DNA of 64,000 bases from an uncultured Pseudohongiella sp. (GTDB lineage Bacteria; Pseudomonadota; Gammaproteobacteria; Pseudomonadales; Pseudohongiellaceae): assembly GCA_951812965.1 (NCBI GenBank), contig OX638341.1:496001-560000 (forward strand). Reading direction: 5' to 3'. The notes beneath the pieces are model-generated. The model worked only from the letters and a program-made list of their open reading frames with translations, made no database searches and had not been told where the DNA came from. The position numbers and the translations under genes are program-made. Positions 1 to 8,801 of this stretch are shown here, piece by piece; within the stretch, counting starts at the first letter, position 1; each line of letters opens with the position of its first letter.

Positions 1-2
1 CC

Positions 3-2321
3 TGTCTGGCGGGCGCCTGCATGGTTGCCTCGGCGGCGTTTCTGTATCTCGCACCCTTGCTTCCTTCCGCCGAAACCTATCGCAACGTGCAATTGGAAAC
101 GCCGTTGCGCATCTACACTTCGGAACTGCGTCTGATCGACGAAATCGGCAACCGCCGCGACCCGGTGGAATTCGAAGATTTGCCCCAGGTACTCATCGAC
201 GCGCTGATCGCCACCGAAGATGTGCGCTTCTACTCCCATCCCGGCGTCGACATCCAGAGCCTGCTGCGCGGCTTCTACGGCTTCGTCACCGGCAACCGGC
301 TCGGCGGCGGCAGCACCATCACGATGCAACTGGCCAATAATCTTTCCTTCGACAGCGACAACGTATATATGCGCAAGTTCAAGGAAATCGTGTTTGCGTT
401 GCAGATTCAGCAGGAATTGACCAAGGAGGAAATCCTCACCCTGTATCTGAACACGATCTATTTCGGTTCCGGCGCCGACGGCATCGGCGCCGCGGCTTCG
501 GTCTATTACGGCAAGGAAGTCAGCGAGCTGACCCTGGCCGAATCGGCCATGATGATTTCGCTGCTGCCCTGTCCTTCGACATGCAATCCTCTGGCCAGTC
601 CGGAGCGCGCCCTGAGCCGCCGCGAGACACGGCTCGCAAATATGCTCAATGAAGGAATGATTGACGAGGAGGAATACCAGGTAGCCGCGATCATGCCCGT
701 TTCCGCGAGCAGGCGCAGTCGTGATATCGAGGCGCCTGCGCCCTATGTGGCGGAAATGGTGCGCCAGGAGTTATACGAACAGTTCGGCGAGGACGCCTAC
801 ACCCAGGGATTCGAGGTCATCACCAGTATCGAGGGCGACAAGCAGTTAATGGCCAACAAGGCCCTCATCGACGGGCTGGAAAACTATTACGACAAGCGGC
901 ACGGCTACCGTGGGCCGTCCGCCAACTATCCGCCCGATCCCCTGGAACCCGAGCGGCAGTGGCTGCAGGAACTCGAGGGAGTTCCTACCTACGGCAACCA
1001 GCGGCCCGCCATAGTCACCGCGCTGCAATCCCGGTCCTTTACCGCGCTGCTGCCATCGGGAGAATACATTTCCGTGCCCTGGGAGGGCATTCGCTGGGCC
1101 TATCGCTTCCGCAACCGCAACGAAGCCTGGCCCCCGCCGCAGGCCGCCGGCGACGTCGTGGCGGTCGGCGACCTGATTCGCGTTCGCCAGACGGACGGGG
1201 AATGGCAACTCGGGCAAGTGCCGGACATACAGGGAGCGCTGGTTTCGGTATCGCCCAATGACGGTTCGATCCTGGCCCTGGTCGGCGGCTACGATTTCCG
1301 TCTCAGCCAGGTGAATCGTGTAACGACGCCGCGGCCTCCTGGATCCAATTTCAAGCCCTTCATGTACGCCGCGGCGCTGGCCAACGGCTATTCGCCCGCG
1401 AGTACGATCAATGACGCGCCCTTCACCCGCGGCGATTACCGGCCCAGCAATTACGAGAACAATTTTCTCGGCCCGATAACCTTGCGTCACGCCTTGAGAG
1501 AATCGCGCAACGTTCCGGCGGTGCGCCTGTACGACCAACTCGGCTCGGCCACCGTCCTGCCTTACATCGGCAAATTCGGATTTCCGACCCAGGACTTTCC
1601 CGGCAACGATCTTACCGTGGCGCTTGGCAGCCAGGATACGCAGCCGCTCGAAATCGTCGCCGGCTACGCCTCGATCGCCAATGGCGGTTTCGAAGTCAGC
1701 CCCTGGCTGGTGCGCCAGATTTCGAACTTGGCCGATGGCATCGTATTTCGCGCCGAAACGATGCCGGTTTGCGATGACTGTTTCACGGAAATCGGTTCGG
1801 CGTTTCCGGAAGCCGCGCCAAGGCGCGCCATCGACGAACGCGTCGCATTCGTTCTCGGCTCCATGTTGCGGTCGGTGATCGAAGACGGCAGCGGCGCGCG
1901 CGTGCAACGCGAAATCAACCGTTCCGATCTAATGGGCAAGACCGGCACCACCAACGGCCCACAGGAATTGTGGTTCTCGGGATTCAACCGAAACATCGCG
2001 ACTACGGTTTTCGTCGGTTTCGATCAGCCGGAGCCGCTCGGGGAAAGGGAGCAGGGAGCGACGGTCGCAGTGCCCATCTGGATCGACTACATGAAGCAGG
2101 CGCTGGAAGGAGAGCCGGAACTCACCTTGCCTCGTCCGGATGGAATCGTCGACCGCCTGGTCGACCGCGACAGTGGTGCGCCGGCCACGCCCGGCGATCC
2201 GAATGCGGTTTTCGAGTATTTCCTGGCGGAAAACGCGCCTGAAGTCGGCGCCGGGCAGGCGCCCGGATCAGAATCGTCCGCCGACGAACAGCAGCCGCTC
2301 AGTACGGAAACGATTTTCTGA
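3..2321 (+). CDS. mrcA: Penicillin-binding protein 1A, 5'-partial
   Basis: Bifunctional peptidoglycan synthase of the inner membrane: the GT51 domain polymerises lipid II and the transpeptidase domain cross-links stem peptides. The frame is open to the left window edge, so the true start lies upstream; the first ATG inside the window is at 21. A hydrophobic anchor precedes the GT51 motifs (ATEDVRFYSHPGVD, GGSTITMQL). The transpeptidase has SxxK (SNFK, near residue 442 counted from the ATG at 21), SxN (SRN, near 495) and KTGTT (near 640). An OB-like insert between the two domains is typical of PBP1A. It is followed tail-to-tail by rpmE. Family assignment is firm; only the N-terminus is missing. 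Confidence 0.95.
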   Translation, partial: CLAGACMVASAAFLYLAPLLPSAETYRNVQLETPLRIYTSELRLIDEIGNRRDPVEFEDLPQVLIDALIATEDVRFYSHPGVDIQSLLRGFYGFVTGNRLGGGSTITMQLANNLSFDSDNVYMRKFKEIVFALQIQQELTKEEILTLYLNTIYFGSGADGIGAAASVYYGKEVSELTLAESAMMISLLPCPSTCNPLASPERALSRRETRLANMLNEGMIDEEEYQVAAIMPVSASRRSRDIEAPAPYVAEMVRQELYEQFGEDAYTQGFEVITSIEGDKQLMANKALIDGLENYYDKRHGYRGPSANYPPDPLEPERQWLQELEGVPTYGNQRPAIVTALQSRSFTALLPSGEYISVPWEGIRWAYRFRNRNEAWPPPQAAGDVVAVGDLIRVRQTDGEWQLGQVPDIQGALVSVSPNDGSILALVGGYDFRLSQVNRVTTPRPPGSNFKPFMYAAALANGYSPASTINDAPFTRGDYRPSNYENNFLGPITLRHALRESRNVPAVRLYDQLGSATVLPYIGKFGFPTQDFPGNDLTVALGSQDTQPLEIVAGYASIANGGFEVSPWLVRQISNLADGIVFRAETMPVCDDCFTEIGSAFPEAAPRRAIDERVAFVLGSMLRSVIEDGSGARVQREINRSDLMGKTGTTNGPQELWFSGFNRNIATTVFVGFDQPEPLGEREQGATVAVPIWIDYMKQALEGEPELTLPRPDGIVDRLVDRDSGAPATPGDPNAVFEYFLAENAPEVGAGQAPGSESSADEQQPLSTETIF

Positions 2322-2361
2322 ATATACGGAAGCTCTGGTAAGTCAGGGCTTTCCGAGCGGC

Positions 2362-2571
2362 TCAGACCCGGCGGTCGCCGAATCGCCGCTTGAACCGGTC
2401 CACTCTGCCCCTTGAGTCAAGAATCTTCTGCTTGCCGGTATAAAACGGGTGGCATTGCGAACAAACTTCGATCAGGATGTCCTTGCAAAGCGTGGATCGG
2501 GTCTCGACCACGTTGCCGCAACTGCAGGTCGCCTTGATCTGCGCGTATTCCGGATGAATTTCAGGCTTCAT
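2362..2571 (-). CDS. rpmE: 50S ribosomal protein L31 (zinc-binding type)
   Basis: A 69-residue protein starting MKPEIHPEY and matching bacterial L31 over its full length. It keeps the four cysteines of the zinc-binding (C+) form: Cys16 and Cys18 (TCSCGN) and Cys37 and Cys40 (VCSQCH). A longer open frame continues upstream, but L31 proteins begin at this Met and nothing conserved precedes it. The C+ type needs zinc; many bacteria also keep a Zur-controlled zinc-free paralogue, not seen here. Its upstream region is interrupted about 110 bp away by an insertion sequence at 2683, so its promoter must fit in 2572-2682 or come from the IS end. Confidence 0.95.
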   Translation of the reverse strand: MKPEIHPEYAQIKATCSCGNVVETRSTLCKDILIEVCSQCHPFYTGKQKILDSRGRVDRFKRRFGDRRV

Positions 2572-2672
2572 GGAACCAGGTCTCGAACAGGGTGATCCCG
2601 CGTCGGTAGCGCATACCGCTACTTCGCGGGGCGAGCATTCTAACAGACCCGTGCTCGTAAGCAAGACCGTGT

Positions 2673-2682
2673 GCGATTTCGC
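2673..2682 (+). repeat. Left target-site duplication of the ISAs1 element
   Basis: GCGATTTCGC directly outside the left inverted repeat; identical copy at 4759-4768. Removing the IS and one copy restores a site in which AGACCGTG (2665-2672) and CACGGTCT (4768-4775) form the arms of a perfect hairpin around the target. Confidence 0.9.
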
Positions 2683-4758
2683 CAGGGCCATCTTATAGTC
2701 ACATAGGTAGTTGGGGTTCTCAGTTGTTTGGTTTGATTGCGGTCGGGCTGGGGGGGTGTTGTTTTGACGGTTTTGCTCGTTCTGTGGACGGGAGCGGTTG
2801 GGCGGGAATCGATATTGGCACTTGCCAGCTTGTTCGGTACGGTTTGGGCCGGTGCGTTTTGGGGCTGGGTCAGGCGGCGTTGACGACTTCGCGCAGGGCG
2901 TCGCCCTGGCGGGCGGCGTAATGTCGCTGGGCCTGTGGTTGGTGCTTGAAGCGGCCGCGCAGGCGGATGATGGAGATGGCGACGTTGGACAGGCAGGCCA
3001 GATTGCGGGGCAGTTTGCCGTTGCGGACCCGAGACCGATCCTCGTCCCAGGACCAATCGCGAACATAGTGAAGTCGATTTTCGATTTCCCAGTGTCCGCG
3101 GTTCAGGGCGAGTATTTCCGCGGGGCCGGCGCGGTCGGCGCCGAGCGAAGTGAGACCGTACACGGTTTCGACGGTGGTGGTGTTTTTCTTCAGGACGGTG
3201 CGCCGCCGGCGGATGCGGAAAGCCTGGCGGCGTCCCGGCAGGGCGGCCAGATCGTCCGGGCATTCCTCCAGCGACAGCAGCGCGCAAGCGCGTTCCTCCA
3301 GGCGTCCGTGGCCCTTGTCGAGCGTTTCGGCGGCGGGCGCGGCGTCGAAGGCGGCATTGAAGGCCGCGAGGTCTTCGCGCAGGGTTTTGCGGTTGCCCTT
3401 GACGGGCATCACATAGTCCGCGCCTTCGTCGAGGATCAAGCGCGCGGTTTTCGGGCAACTGTGCAAGGCGTCCAGCGTCAACACGCGACCGCCGACGTCC
3501 AGTTCCCGGATCAGGCGCCGGGCGCCGCGGATCTCCCCGCCCGCGCTGTCCGAGGCGGTCTGGCCGGCGACGATGCCGGCGCCGTGCGTGACCGCGGCCA
3601 GCAACATGCGCCCGTCGTCCGGCCCGGCCGGCCGATGGAGCGGGGCAGCCTTGCCGTCAATGGCCAAAGCGCCCTCCGGGGGCCGCCGGGCGGCCGAGAA
3701 CCGCCGTACCGCCCGGTCCAGCGCGTCCGGATCGATACCCGACAGCAGGCGGTGCATGCTCGCCCGCGAAGGCGGTGTCAGCCGACCGGTGGTCGGACTG
3801 CGAAAAGCCCGCACCGCCGCCAGTTGCCGCTGGTCCAGCCGCGCCCCGAACTCGGCGATGGCGGTCGGCCCCTGGGCGCCGGCCAGCTTCGCCGCCACGG
3901 CAATGGCCAGCACGCTCGCCAGCGAGTGCCGCACCCCGCGCGCGCAACGAAACTCCGGCACCTGCCGCAGGTGATCGAACAGGCTGCGCAGTCGGCCGGG
4001 TTCCGGCAACTCCGGCTCCTCTTGTCCGCAACCCCAATGCGCAGGTTCGGCCAGCCCGGCCAAGTCAGTGCCCGCGCTCGGCGCCAAAGGCCGCAGCCAC
4101 ACCGTCTTCGGCTCTCCGTGCGCCACCCAGCCGCCGCCGGACCGGGCGTAACCACGCGTCACGCCGACTTGCTCCCACCCGGCGGCGCGGTAACACACAC
4201 CCCGGAATCGGGACGGGTCGACGAAAGTCTCCGCCAGCAGCACCGGATGGCCGAACCGCGCCTCCATGTCCGCGGAAAGACGGCGCGCCGAAAGCGCCAG
4301 CACGCGGGAGGCCAGGTTCGGCGCCCGACCGCGGGGCAGCACCAGAAAACGGCAGTTGTTCGCAATCAACCGCAAACGCCTGAACTGCTGCTCCGGCGCC
4401 CAGCCGATCCAGGCGTCCCGCGCCTTGACCTTGAACGCCCCGGCGCACCAGCCGAGCAGCGCCAGCCATTCACCGTCCGGACCCGTCGCCACATGCCGGA
4501 TCCCGTGACCGAACATGCCTCGGAAACCCAGATAGTGCTCCGCGTCCATCACACGATCCCACCGGGCCCGCTCGGCCGCGTCGGAAACAGGCCGCACCTC
4601 GACCGCGGACAGGGAAAAACCCAATTCCACAGCAGCGTCGTTGTGCTCATGTGCGCGATCAGACATGGAACCAGCGTAACCCTTCCAGCGCCAAATGTCC
4701 AGACCGGAAATTTCCGGCAATGCTTCAGTTGGTTAACGACGACTTTAAGATGGCCCTG
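2683..4758 (-). mobile_element. Complete ISAs1-family insertion sequence with DUF4338 transposase
   Basis: The ends are terminal inverted repeats. Read inward, the left end is CAGGGCCATCTTATAGTC (from 2683) and the right end is CAGGGCCATCTTAAAGTC (from 4758), 17 of 18 identical. Outside both ends lies the same 10-bp direct repeat GCGATTTCGC (2673-2682 and 4759-4768), a target duplication of the size usual for ISAs1 elements. The element is 2076 bp and holds one long gene on the minus strand. About 190 bp downstream of that gene (2683-2869) is non-coding and G/T-rich. Intact ends and target repeats point to a recent insertion. Confidence 0.93.
2870..4666 (-). CDS. DUF4338 (DruA-like) - ISAs1 transposase fusion
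   Basis: A 598-residue protein from the ATG at 4666; an in-frame TTG at 4720 is possible but lies in the palindrome CCGGAAATTTCCGG. Residues about 25-195 match DUF4338, the domain of DruA from the Druantia defence system: [54 protein letters not shown]. Residues about 225-598 are an ISAs1 transposase: N-terminal associated segment, then DDE residues at D337 (AIDGK), D399 (TLDALH) and E527 ([14 protein letters not shown]). It should cut and join the IS ends. The role of the DUF4338 part is unknown; helping DNA recognition is a guess. No Druantia helicase gene is nearby. Confidence 0.9.
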   Translation of the reverse strand: MSDRAHEHNDAAVELGFSLSAVEVRPVSDAAERARWDRVMDAEHYLGFRGMFGHGIRHVATGPDGEWLALLGWCAGAFKVKARDAWIGWAPEQQFRRLRLIANNCRFLVLPRGRAPNLASRVLALSARRLSADMEARFGHPVLLAETFVDPSRFRGVCYRAAGWEQVGVTRGYARSGGGWVAHGEPKTVWLRPLAPSAGTDLAGLAEPAHWGCGQEEPELPEPGRLRSLFDHLRQVPEFRCARGVRHSLASVLAIAVAAKLAGAQGPTAIAEFGARLDQRQLAAVRAFRSPTTGRLTPPSRASMHRLLSGIDPDALDRAVRRFSAARRPPEGALAIDGKAAPLHRPAGPDDGRMLLAAVTHGAGIVAGQTASDSAGGEIRGARRLIRELDVGGRVLTLDALHSCPKTARLILDEGADYVMPVKGNRKTLREDLAAFNAAFDAAPAAETLDKGHGRLEERACALLSLEECPDDLAALPGRRQAFRIRRRRTVLKKNTTTVETVYGLTSLGADRAGPAEILALNRGHWEIENRLHYVRDWSWDEDRSRVRNGKLPRNLACLSNVAISIIRLRGRFKHQPQAQRHYAARQGDALREVVNAA

Positions 4759-4768
4759 GCGATTTCGC
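4759..4768 (+). repeat. Right target-site duplication of the ISAs1 element
   Basis: GCGATTTCGC directly outside the right inverted repeat, identical to 2673-2682. Confidence 0.9.
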
Positions 4769-4776
4769 ACGGTCTC

Positions 4777-4854
4777 GTAGGGGCGAGGCATGCCTCGCCC
4801 GTGGGCGTTGCACGGATTCGGGGCCGTTCGCGGCGAGGCATGCCTCGCCCCTAC
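4777..4854. repeat. REP pair 1
   Basis: Two 18-20 bp palindromes in opposite outer orientation: GGGCGAGGCATGCCTCGCCC at 4781-4800 and its 18-bp inner form at 4832-4849, bounded by GTAG and CTAC so that the whole unit is itself an inverted repeat. It lies 9 bp outside the target duplication of the ISAs1 element and about 100 bp before the sterol methyltransferase gene. Confidence 0.9.
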
Positions 4855-4958
4855 GGTCTCATGAACCTGAACAGGACGAAGAGATCGAAGTAGTCTTTGG
4901 AGTAGAATTCACTCAAGGTCGGCAACACTAACATCAGTCTCTATCTGGATTAGTTCAA

Positions 4959-5984
4959 ATGGAAAGTAAAAACAAGGCCGAGGAATCGGCAACTAAAGGG
5001 AGTATTGAAAAAGCGCTTGGGGAATTCCGGGAAATGCAGTCGGGATATTCGGAGCAGGCGCAACCGGACAAGGTAAGAATCCAGCCCAGGATAGTCAGGC
5101 AATTCTACGAAGTCGTCACGCGATTTTACGAATTCGGTTGGGGAACATCATTCCATTTCGCCCCGCGCAGCCGTGGTGAAAATCTGGCTGCGGCCCAGCG
5201 CCGACAGCAGGAAGAAATCGTCAGCTTACTCGGCTTGGAGGCGGGTATGGTGGCAGGCGATGTGGGCTGCGGCATTGGCGGCCCGATGATGAGTATCGCA
5301 GGCGCCAGCGGCGCCGGAATCGTTGGAATCAATATCAGCGAACATCAGATCCAGCGCGGACGCACGCTGGTGGAAAAGGCCGGACTGTCGGATCGTTGCG
5401 AATTTCTGCATGCAAACTATCTCGATCTCCCTTGCGCCGACAATCATTTCGATGCGATGTACTCGATCGAGGCCGTCTGCCACTCACCCGACCGGCTCAA
5501 GGCGTTTCGGGAAATTTTCCGTACGCTTAAGCCAGGCGGCAAGTTCGTGATCTTCGATTGGGTGCTGACCGAGTTGTTCGATACCGCCGATGCAAGGCAC
5601 ACGGACATTCGAAAGCGAATCGAATACGCGAATGCGACACCAGATCTGTTCACTGCCCAGGAACAGATCGAATGCATTGGAAGCGCGGGTTTCGAGATTT
5701 TGCAGGCCAATGATCGAGCGCTCAATTCAGATTCTGAAACACCCTGGTTCATGTCCCTGGAAGGCAGAGACTTTTCACTCTCTTCAGTGGCGCGAACGCC
5801 CGCCGGAAGAATATTAACTGCAAACATAACGAGAGTTCTCGAATTGCTCCGGATCGCGCCGCGAGGGACCAGCGACACCTCGAAAATGCTGAACATCGCC
5901 GCAGACGCTCTGGTGGGAGGAGGACAACTGGGCATCTTTACGCCCTGCTTTCTGGTCCATGCCCGCAAACCCGAGGATGCTTGA
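4959..5984 (+). CDS. Sterol 24-C-methyltransferase homologue
   Basis: A 341-residue SAM-dependent methyltransferase whose diagnostic blocks are those of Erg6/SMT rather than generic methyltransferases: residues 56-73 FYEFGWGTSFHFAPRSRG (the YEYGWG...SFHF signature), 101-109 DVGCGIGGP (SAM-binding motif I), 124-133 GINISEHQIQ, 168-177 YSIEAVCHSP, then LKPGGKFVIFDWV and a C-terminal region of the length of Sterol_MT_C. SMTs add methyl groups to the C-24 side chain of sterols; some uncultured bacteria carry functional ones. The 5' part is visibly more A/T-rich than flanking core genes, and the gene sits alone beside an IS and a REP pair, which suggests transfer. Substrate is not shown; a related small-molecule methyltransferase remains possible. 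Confidence 0.82.
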   Translation: MESKNKAEESATKGSIEKALGEFREMQSGYSEQAQPDKVRIQPRIVRQFYEVVTRFYEFGWGTSFHFAPRSRGENLAAAQRRQQEEIVSLLGLEAGMVAGDVGCGIGGPMMSIAGASGAGIVGINISEHQIQRGRTLVEKAGLSDRCEFLHANYLDLPCADNHFDAMYSIEAVCHSPDRLKAFREIFRTLKPGGKFVIFDWVLTELFDTADARHTDIRKRIEYANATPDLFTAQEQIECIGSAGFEILQANDRALNSDSETPWFMSLEGRDFSLSSVARTPAGRILTANITRVLELLRIAPRGTSDTSKMLNIAADALVGGGQLGIFTPCFLVHARKPEDA

Positions 5985-6035
5985 AAATTTGGCCGATATC
6001 CTGCCGAACGACTGGATTGTTACCGGAGTCAGGCG

Positions 6036-6335
6036 TCAGGATTTCGTCTTGATCCGTTCGTGATTGCGCACGACCTCTTCCATGATGCGGCGGAACAGTT
6101 CCCGCACCAGAGTCGGTTCGAGCTTGTGCGATTCGCTCAGGGCGCCGAGGGCTTCAAGTTTTTGCTCCTCGCGCCGAACGTCCTGCGAACTTAACTCACG
6201 CTTGGCCTTGAGCAGGCCGACTTCGTGAGTCACCTTGAATCGCTCGTGCAATAGCTCGATGATGCCCTGATCGATTTCATCGATCCGGTTGCGAATTTCG
6301 ATCAATTCGTCTGGTATGGAATCGTTACCGCTCAT
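6036..6335 (-). CDS. aroQ: Free-standing AroQ-type chorismate mutase
   Basis: A 99-residue all-helical protein matching the AroQ fold: IRNRIDEIDQGIIELLHERF, then K and REEQKL in the second helix and VRELFRRIMEEV in the third. It converts chorismate to prephenate for Phe/Tyr synthesis. In many gammaproteobacteria this domain is fused to prephenate dehydratase or dehydrogenase; here nothing is fused to it. It has no signal peptide, so it is not the secreted type. It is divergent from priA with about 100 bp between them. GAGGGA lies upstream of the ATG as ribosome binding site. Confidence 0.85.
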   Translation of the reverse strand: MSGNDSIPDELIEIRNRIDEIDQGIIELLHERFKVTHEVGLLKAKRELSSQDVRREEQKLEALGALSESHKLEPTLVRELFRRIMEEVVRNHERIKTKS

Positions 6336-6439
6336 TTCGATTGTTCCCTCGCCGATGCCAGCCGGTCGGGTTGATTCCCTGGTTGTTACCGGGGAAATTT
6401 GAACTTACCATTTCGCGACGCTGATATTCGGGTTCATGC

Positions 6440-8665
6440 ATGCCAGACCAGAAGGAAACGAAGCCCGGCGAACCCATTCTCCGGGTTGCCGTGCCGCGCC
6501 CCTTCAGGCAGTCGTTCGACTACCTGCCTCCTGATGCAGCAAATCTTACTGAATTCCGTCCCGGCTGTCGCATCAAGGTGCCTTTCGGTCGGCAACACCT
6601 GACCGGCTTCCTGCTGGAGAAGACCCGCTCGAGCCGGGTCAGCCGCGACCAGCTCAAACCGGTTTCTGCACTGGTCGATCCGCGGCCCCTGTTTCGCCCC
6701 GAGTTGTTCGAACTGCTGCGCTGGAGCGCGGACTATTACCATCATCCCATTGGCGAAGTGCTGGCAGCCGCGGTGCCCACGCCCTTGCGCCAGGGCAAGC
6801 CGCTCTATGAGGAAGTCACTTTCTGGTCCGCTACGGACGAGCCCTGCACTTTGTCCGGTCGGTCCCGCCGCCAGCGGATTTTGCTCGACTTCATCATCGA
6901 AGCGGGAAGCATAACCCGCGTCGAGTTGAGTGAGGCGGGTTTCAGCCAGGCATTGTTGCGGCAACTGGTGGACCGGGGTCTGGTGCGCAAGCGTACAGAG
7001 CCCGCGCCGGCCTCTCCTCCGTTCATTCCCCGGAAACCCAACAGCCGCGACCGGCCCAAGCTTAACGAGGAACAGTCCGCTGCCGTCACGAAGTTTCGCG
7101 CGGCCGGCGGCTTTCGCAGTGCGCTTGTCAACGGCGTTACCGGCTCGGGCAAGACCGAAGTCTACATGCGGATGATGGAAGACGAACTTGCCGCTGGCCG
7201 GCAATGCCTGGTGCTCGTGCCCGAAATCGGTCTTACGCCACAGACGATCGACCGCTTCCGGCAGCGCTTTGCCCTGCCGCTGGCGGCGTTTCATTCCGGT
7301 TTGAACGACAACGAGCGCCTGCAAGCCTGGCGGCAGGCGGCCGAGGGCAGCGCCGCGATTCTCATCGGCACCCGGTCGGCGGTGTTCACACCCATGGCCA
7401 GGCCGGGACTGATCGTCGTGGACGAAGAGCACGATACTTCATTCAAGCAGCAGGACGGATTCCGCTATTCGGCGAGAGATCTGGCTGTCATGCGGGCGCA
7501 AAAGGAAAACATCGGCGTCGTACTCGGCTCCGCCACACCGAGCCTCGAGAGTTTCCAAAACGCCGTGGCGGGCCGCTTCCTGCTACTGGAGTTGCCGCAT
7601 CGCGCCGGAGATTCGAAACCTTCGCGGCTGCGTCCACTCGATATTGCGAACGAACATCTGCCCGGCGGTCTGTCGGAACTGGCCCTGAGGAAGATCGAAC
7701 AGCATCTCGAAGCGGATAATCAAGTCCTGGTATTCATCAACCGGCGCGGTTTTGCGCCGATCCTCCACTGCCTGCTGTGCGGCTGGATGGCGCAATGCGA
7801 GAACTGCAGCGCCTATCTTACGGTGCATGCCCAACCCGCCTGTCAGCGTTGCCATCATTGTGATTCATCGCATTCTGTTCCACACCGCTGCCCGGTTTGT
7901 CGGCAGAATGAATTATCCACTTCCGGATTCGGCACCCAGCAAATCGAAAGCTTTCTGCAAGGGGAATTCCCGGCAACGCCGGTCCTGCGAATCGATCGTG
8001 ATTCAACCCGCGGCAAAAACAAGTTTCGAAAATTGCTCGTTGAAGTAGACCAGGGAAAACCGTCCATTCTCATCGGCACGCAGATGCTGGCCAAGGGACA
8101 TCATTTCCCCGGCATTACGCTGGCTGTGATCGTCAATGCCGACAGCGGGCTGTTTTCTCCCGATTTCCGCGGCCAGGAACAGATGGCGCAGGTGATTACG
8201 CAGGTTGCCGGACGCGCCGGGCGCGGCATCGGTCGGCCGGGTGAAGTACTCGTCCAGACCCGGCATGGCGATCACGACACTCTCAGGAAAATCATCAGTT
8301 CAAGCTATTCCGAGTTTGCCCATCACATGCTCGCCGAACGTCGCGCAACCGGCATGCCGCCCTTTTCCCATTTATGCCTGGTGCGCGCGGAAGCGGGCGA
8401 CCGGGAAGCGGCGCTTTCGTTTCTGCGCCGTGCGCGGCGAGGCATCGAAACCCTCGTCCACGAGCAGAAAGTGCAACTGACCGGCCCGCTGCCGGCGCCG
8501 ATGGAAAAACGCCAGTCCCGATATCGCATGCACTTGCTGCTGCGCAGCAGAAACCGGTCCGGCCTTCATACCGTGCTGGACAGTCTCGTGCCGCAACTCG
8601 ATAAATTGTCCGCTCCCGGGAATCTGCGTTGGCAAGTCGACGTCGATCCGATGGATTTGCTTTGA
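6440..8665 (+). CDS. priA: Primosomal protein N' (replication restart helicase PriA)
   Basis: A 741-residue superfamily 2 helicase that reloads the replisome at stalled forks. It has the N-terminal DNA-binding domain, Walker A GVTGSGKTE, the DEEHD box, SATPSLES, and the cysteine-rich zinc insert (CLLCGWMAQCENC ... CQRCHHC ... CPVC), followed by the QVAGRAGRG motif. Length is normal for the family. The ATG at 6440 gives the expected N-terminus. Its position next to rpmE and the SPOR/hslVU block is the conserved order, here broken by the IS and methyltransferase insertions on its left. Confidence 0.97.
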   Translation: MPDQKETKPGEPILRVAVPRPFRQSFDYLPPDAANLTEFRPGCRIKVPFGRQHLTGFLLEKTRSSRVSRDQLKPVSALVDPRPLFRPELFELLRWSADYYHHPIGEVLAAAVPTPLRQGKPLYEEVTFWSATDEPCTLSGRSRRQRILLDFIIEAGSITRVELSEAGFSQALLRQLVDRGLVRKRTEPAPASPPFIPRKPNSRDRPKLNEEQSAAVTKFRAAGGFRSALVNGVTGSGKTEVYMRMMEDELAAGRQCLVLVPEIGLTPQTIDRFRQRFALPLAAFHSGLNDNERLQAWRQAAEGSAAILIGTRSAVFTPMARPGLIVVDEEHDTSFKQQDGFRYSARDLAVMRAQKENIGVVLGSATPSLESFQNAVAGRFLLLELPHRAGDSKPSRLRPLDIANEHLPGGLSELALRKIEQHLEADNQVLVFINRRGFAPILHCLLCGWMAQCENCSAYLTVHAQPACQRCHHCDSSHSVPHRCPVCRQNELSTSGFGTQQIESFLQGEFPATPVLRIDRDSTRGKNKFRKLLVEVDQGKPSILIGTQMLAKGHHFPGITLAVIVNADSGLFSPDFRGQEQMAQVITQVAGRAGRGIGRPGEVLVQTRHGDHDTLRKIISSSYSEFAHHMLAERRATGMPPFSHLCLVRAEAGDREAALSFLRRARRGIETLVHEQKVQLTGPLPAPMEKRQSRYRMHLLLRSRNRSGLHTVLDSLVPQLDKLSAPGNLRWQVDVDPMDLL

Positions 8666-8801
8666 ATCGGCGGGAAAATGAATTGTCCGGCGAATAATTA
8701 GATTTCGCGCAATTTGCCGACACTATAGAATGCGAATCAGGCGAAATCCTGTCCTGAACCTGCGCGCACGCTGCAGTTGCGGTCGACAAGCGGACGGAAA
8801 G

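Noticed and set aside
846..1907. 353-codon open frame antisense to the PBP1A gene
   Set aside because: Low-complexity Arg/Gly/Ala translation with no family similarity; it is a by-product of GC-rich codon use in the real gene.
2322..2361. Terminator between the PBP1A and rpmE genes
   Set aside because: GGAAGCTCTG and CAGGGCTTTCC pair only with bulges and there is no T-run on either strand.
2870..4666. Druantia defence system
   Set aside because: Only a DUF4338 domain is present, inside a transposase with intact IS ends; no DruE-type helicase or other Druantia genes are nearby.
4704..4717. Palindrome CCGGAAATTTCCGG as an operator
   Set aside because: It lies inside the IS just upstream of the transposase ATG and may matter for that gene, but a 14-bp dyad alone is not enough to claim a regulator site.
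2798..4780. 660-codon open frame on the plus strand across the ISAs1 element
   Set aside because: Opposite strand of a clear DDE transposase; composition Arg/Pro/Gln-rich and no motif.
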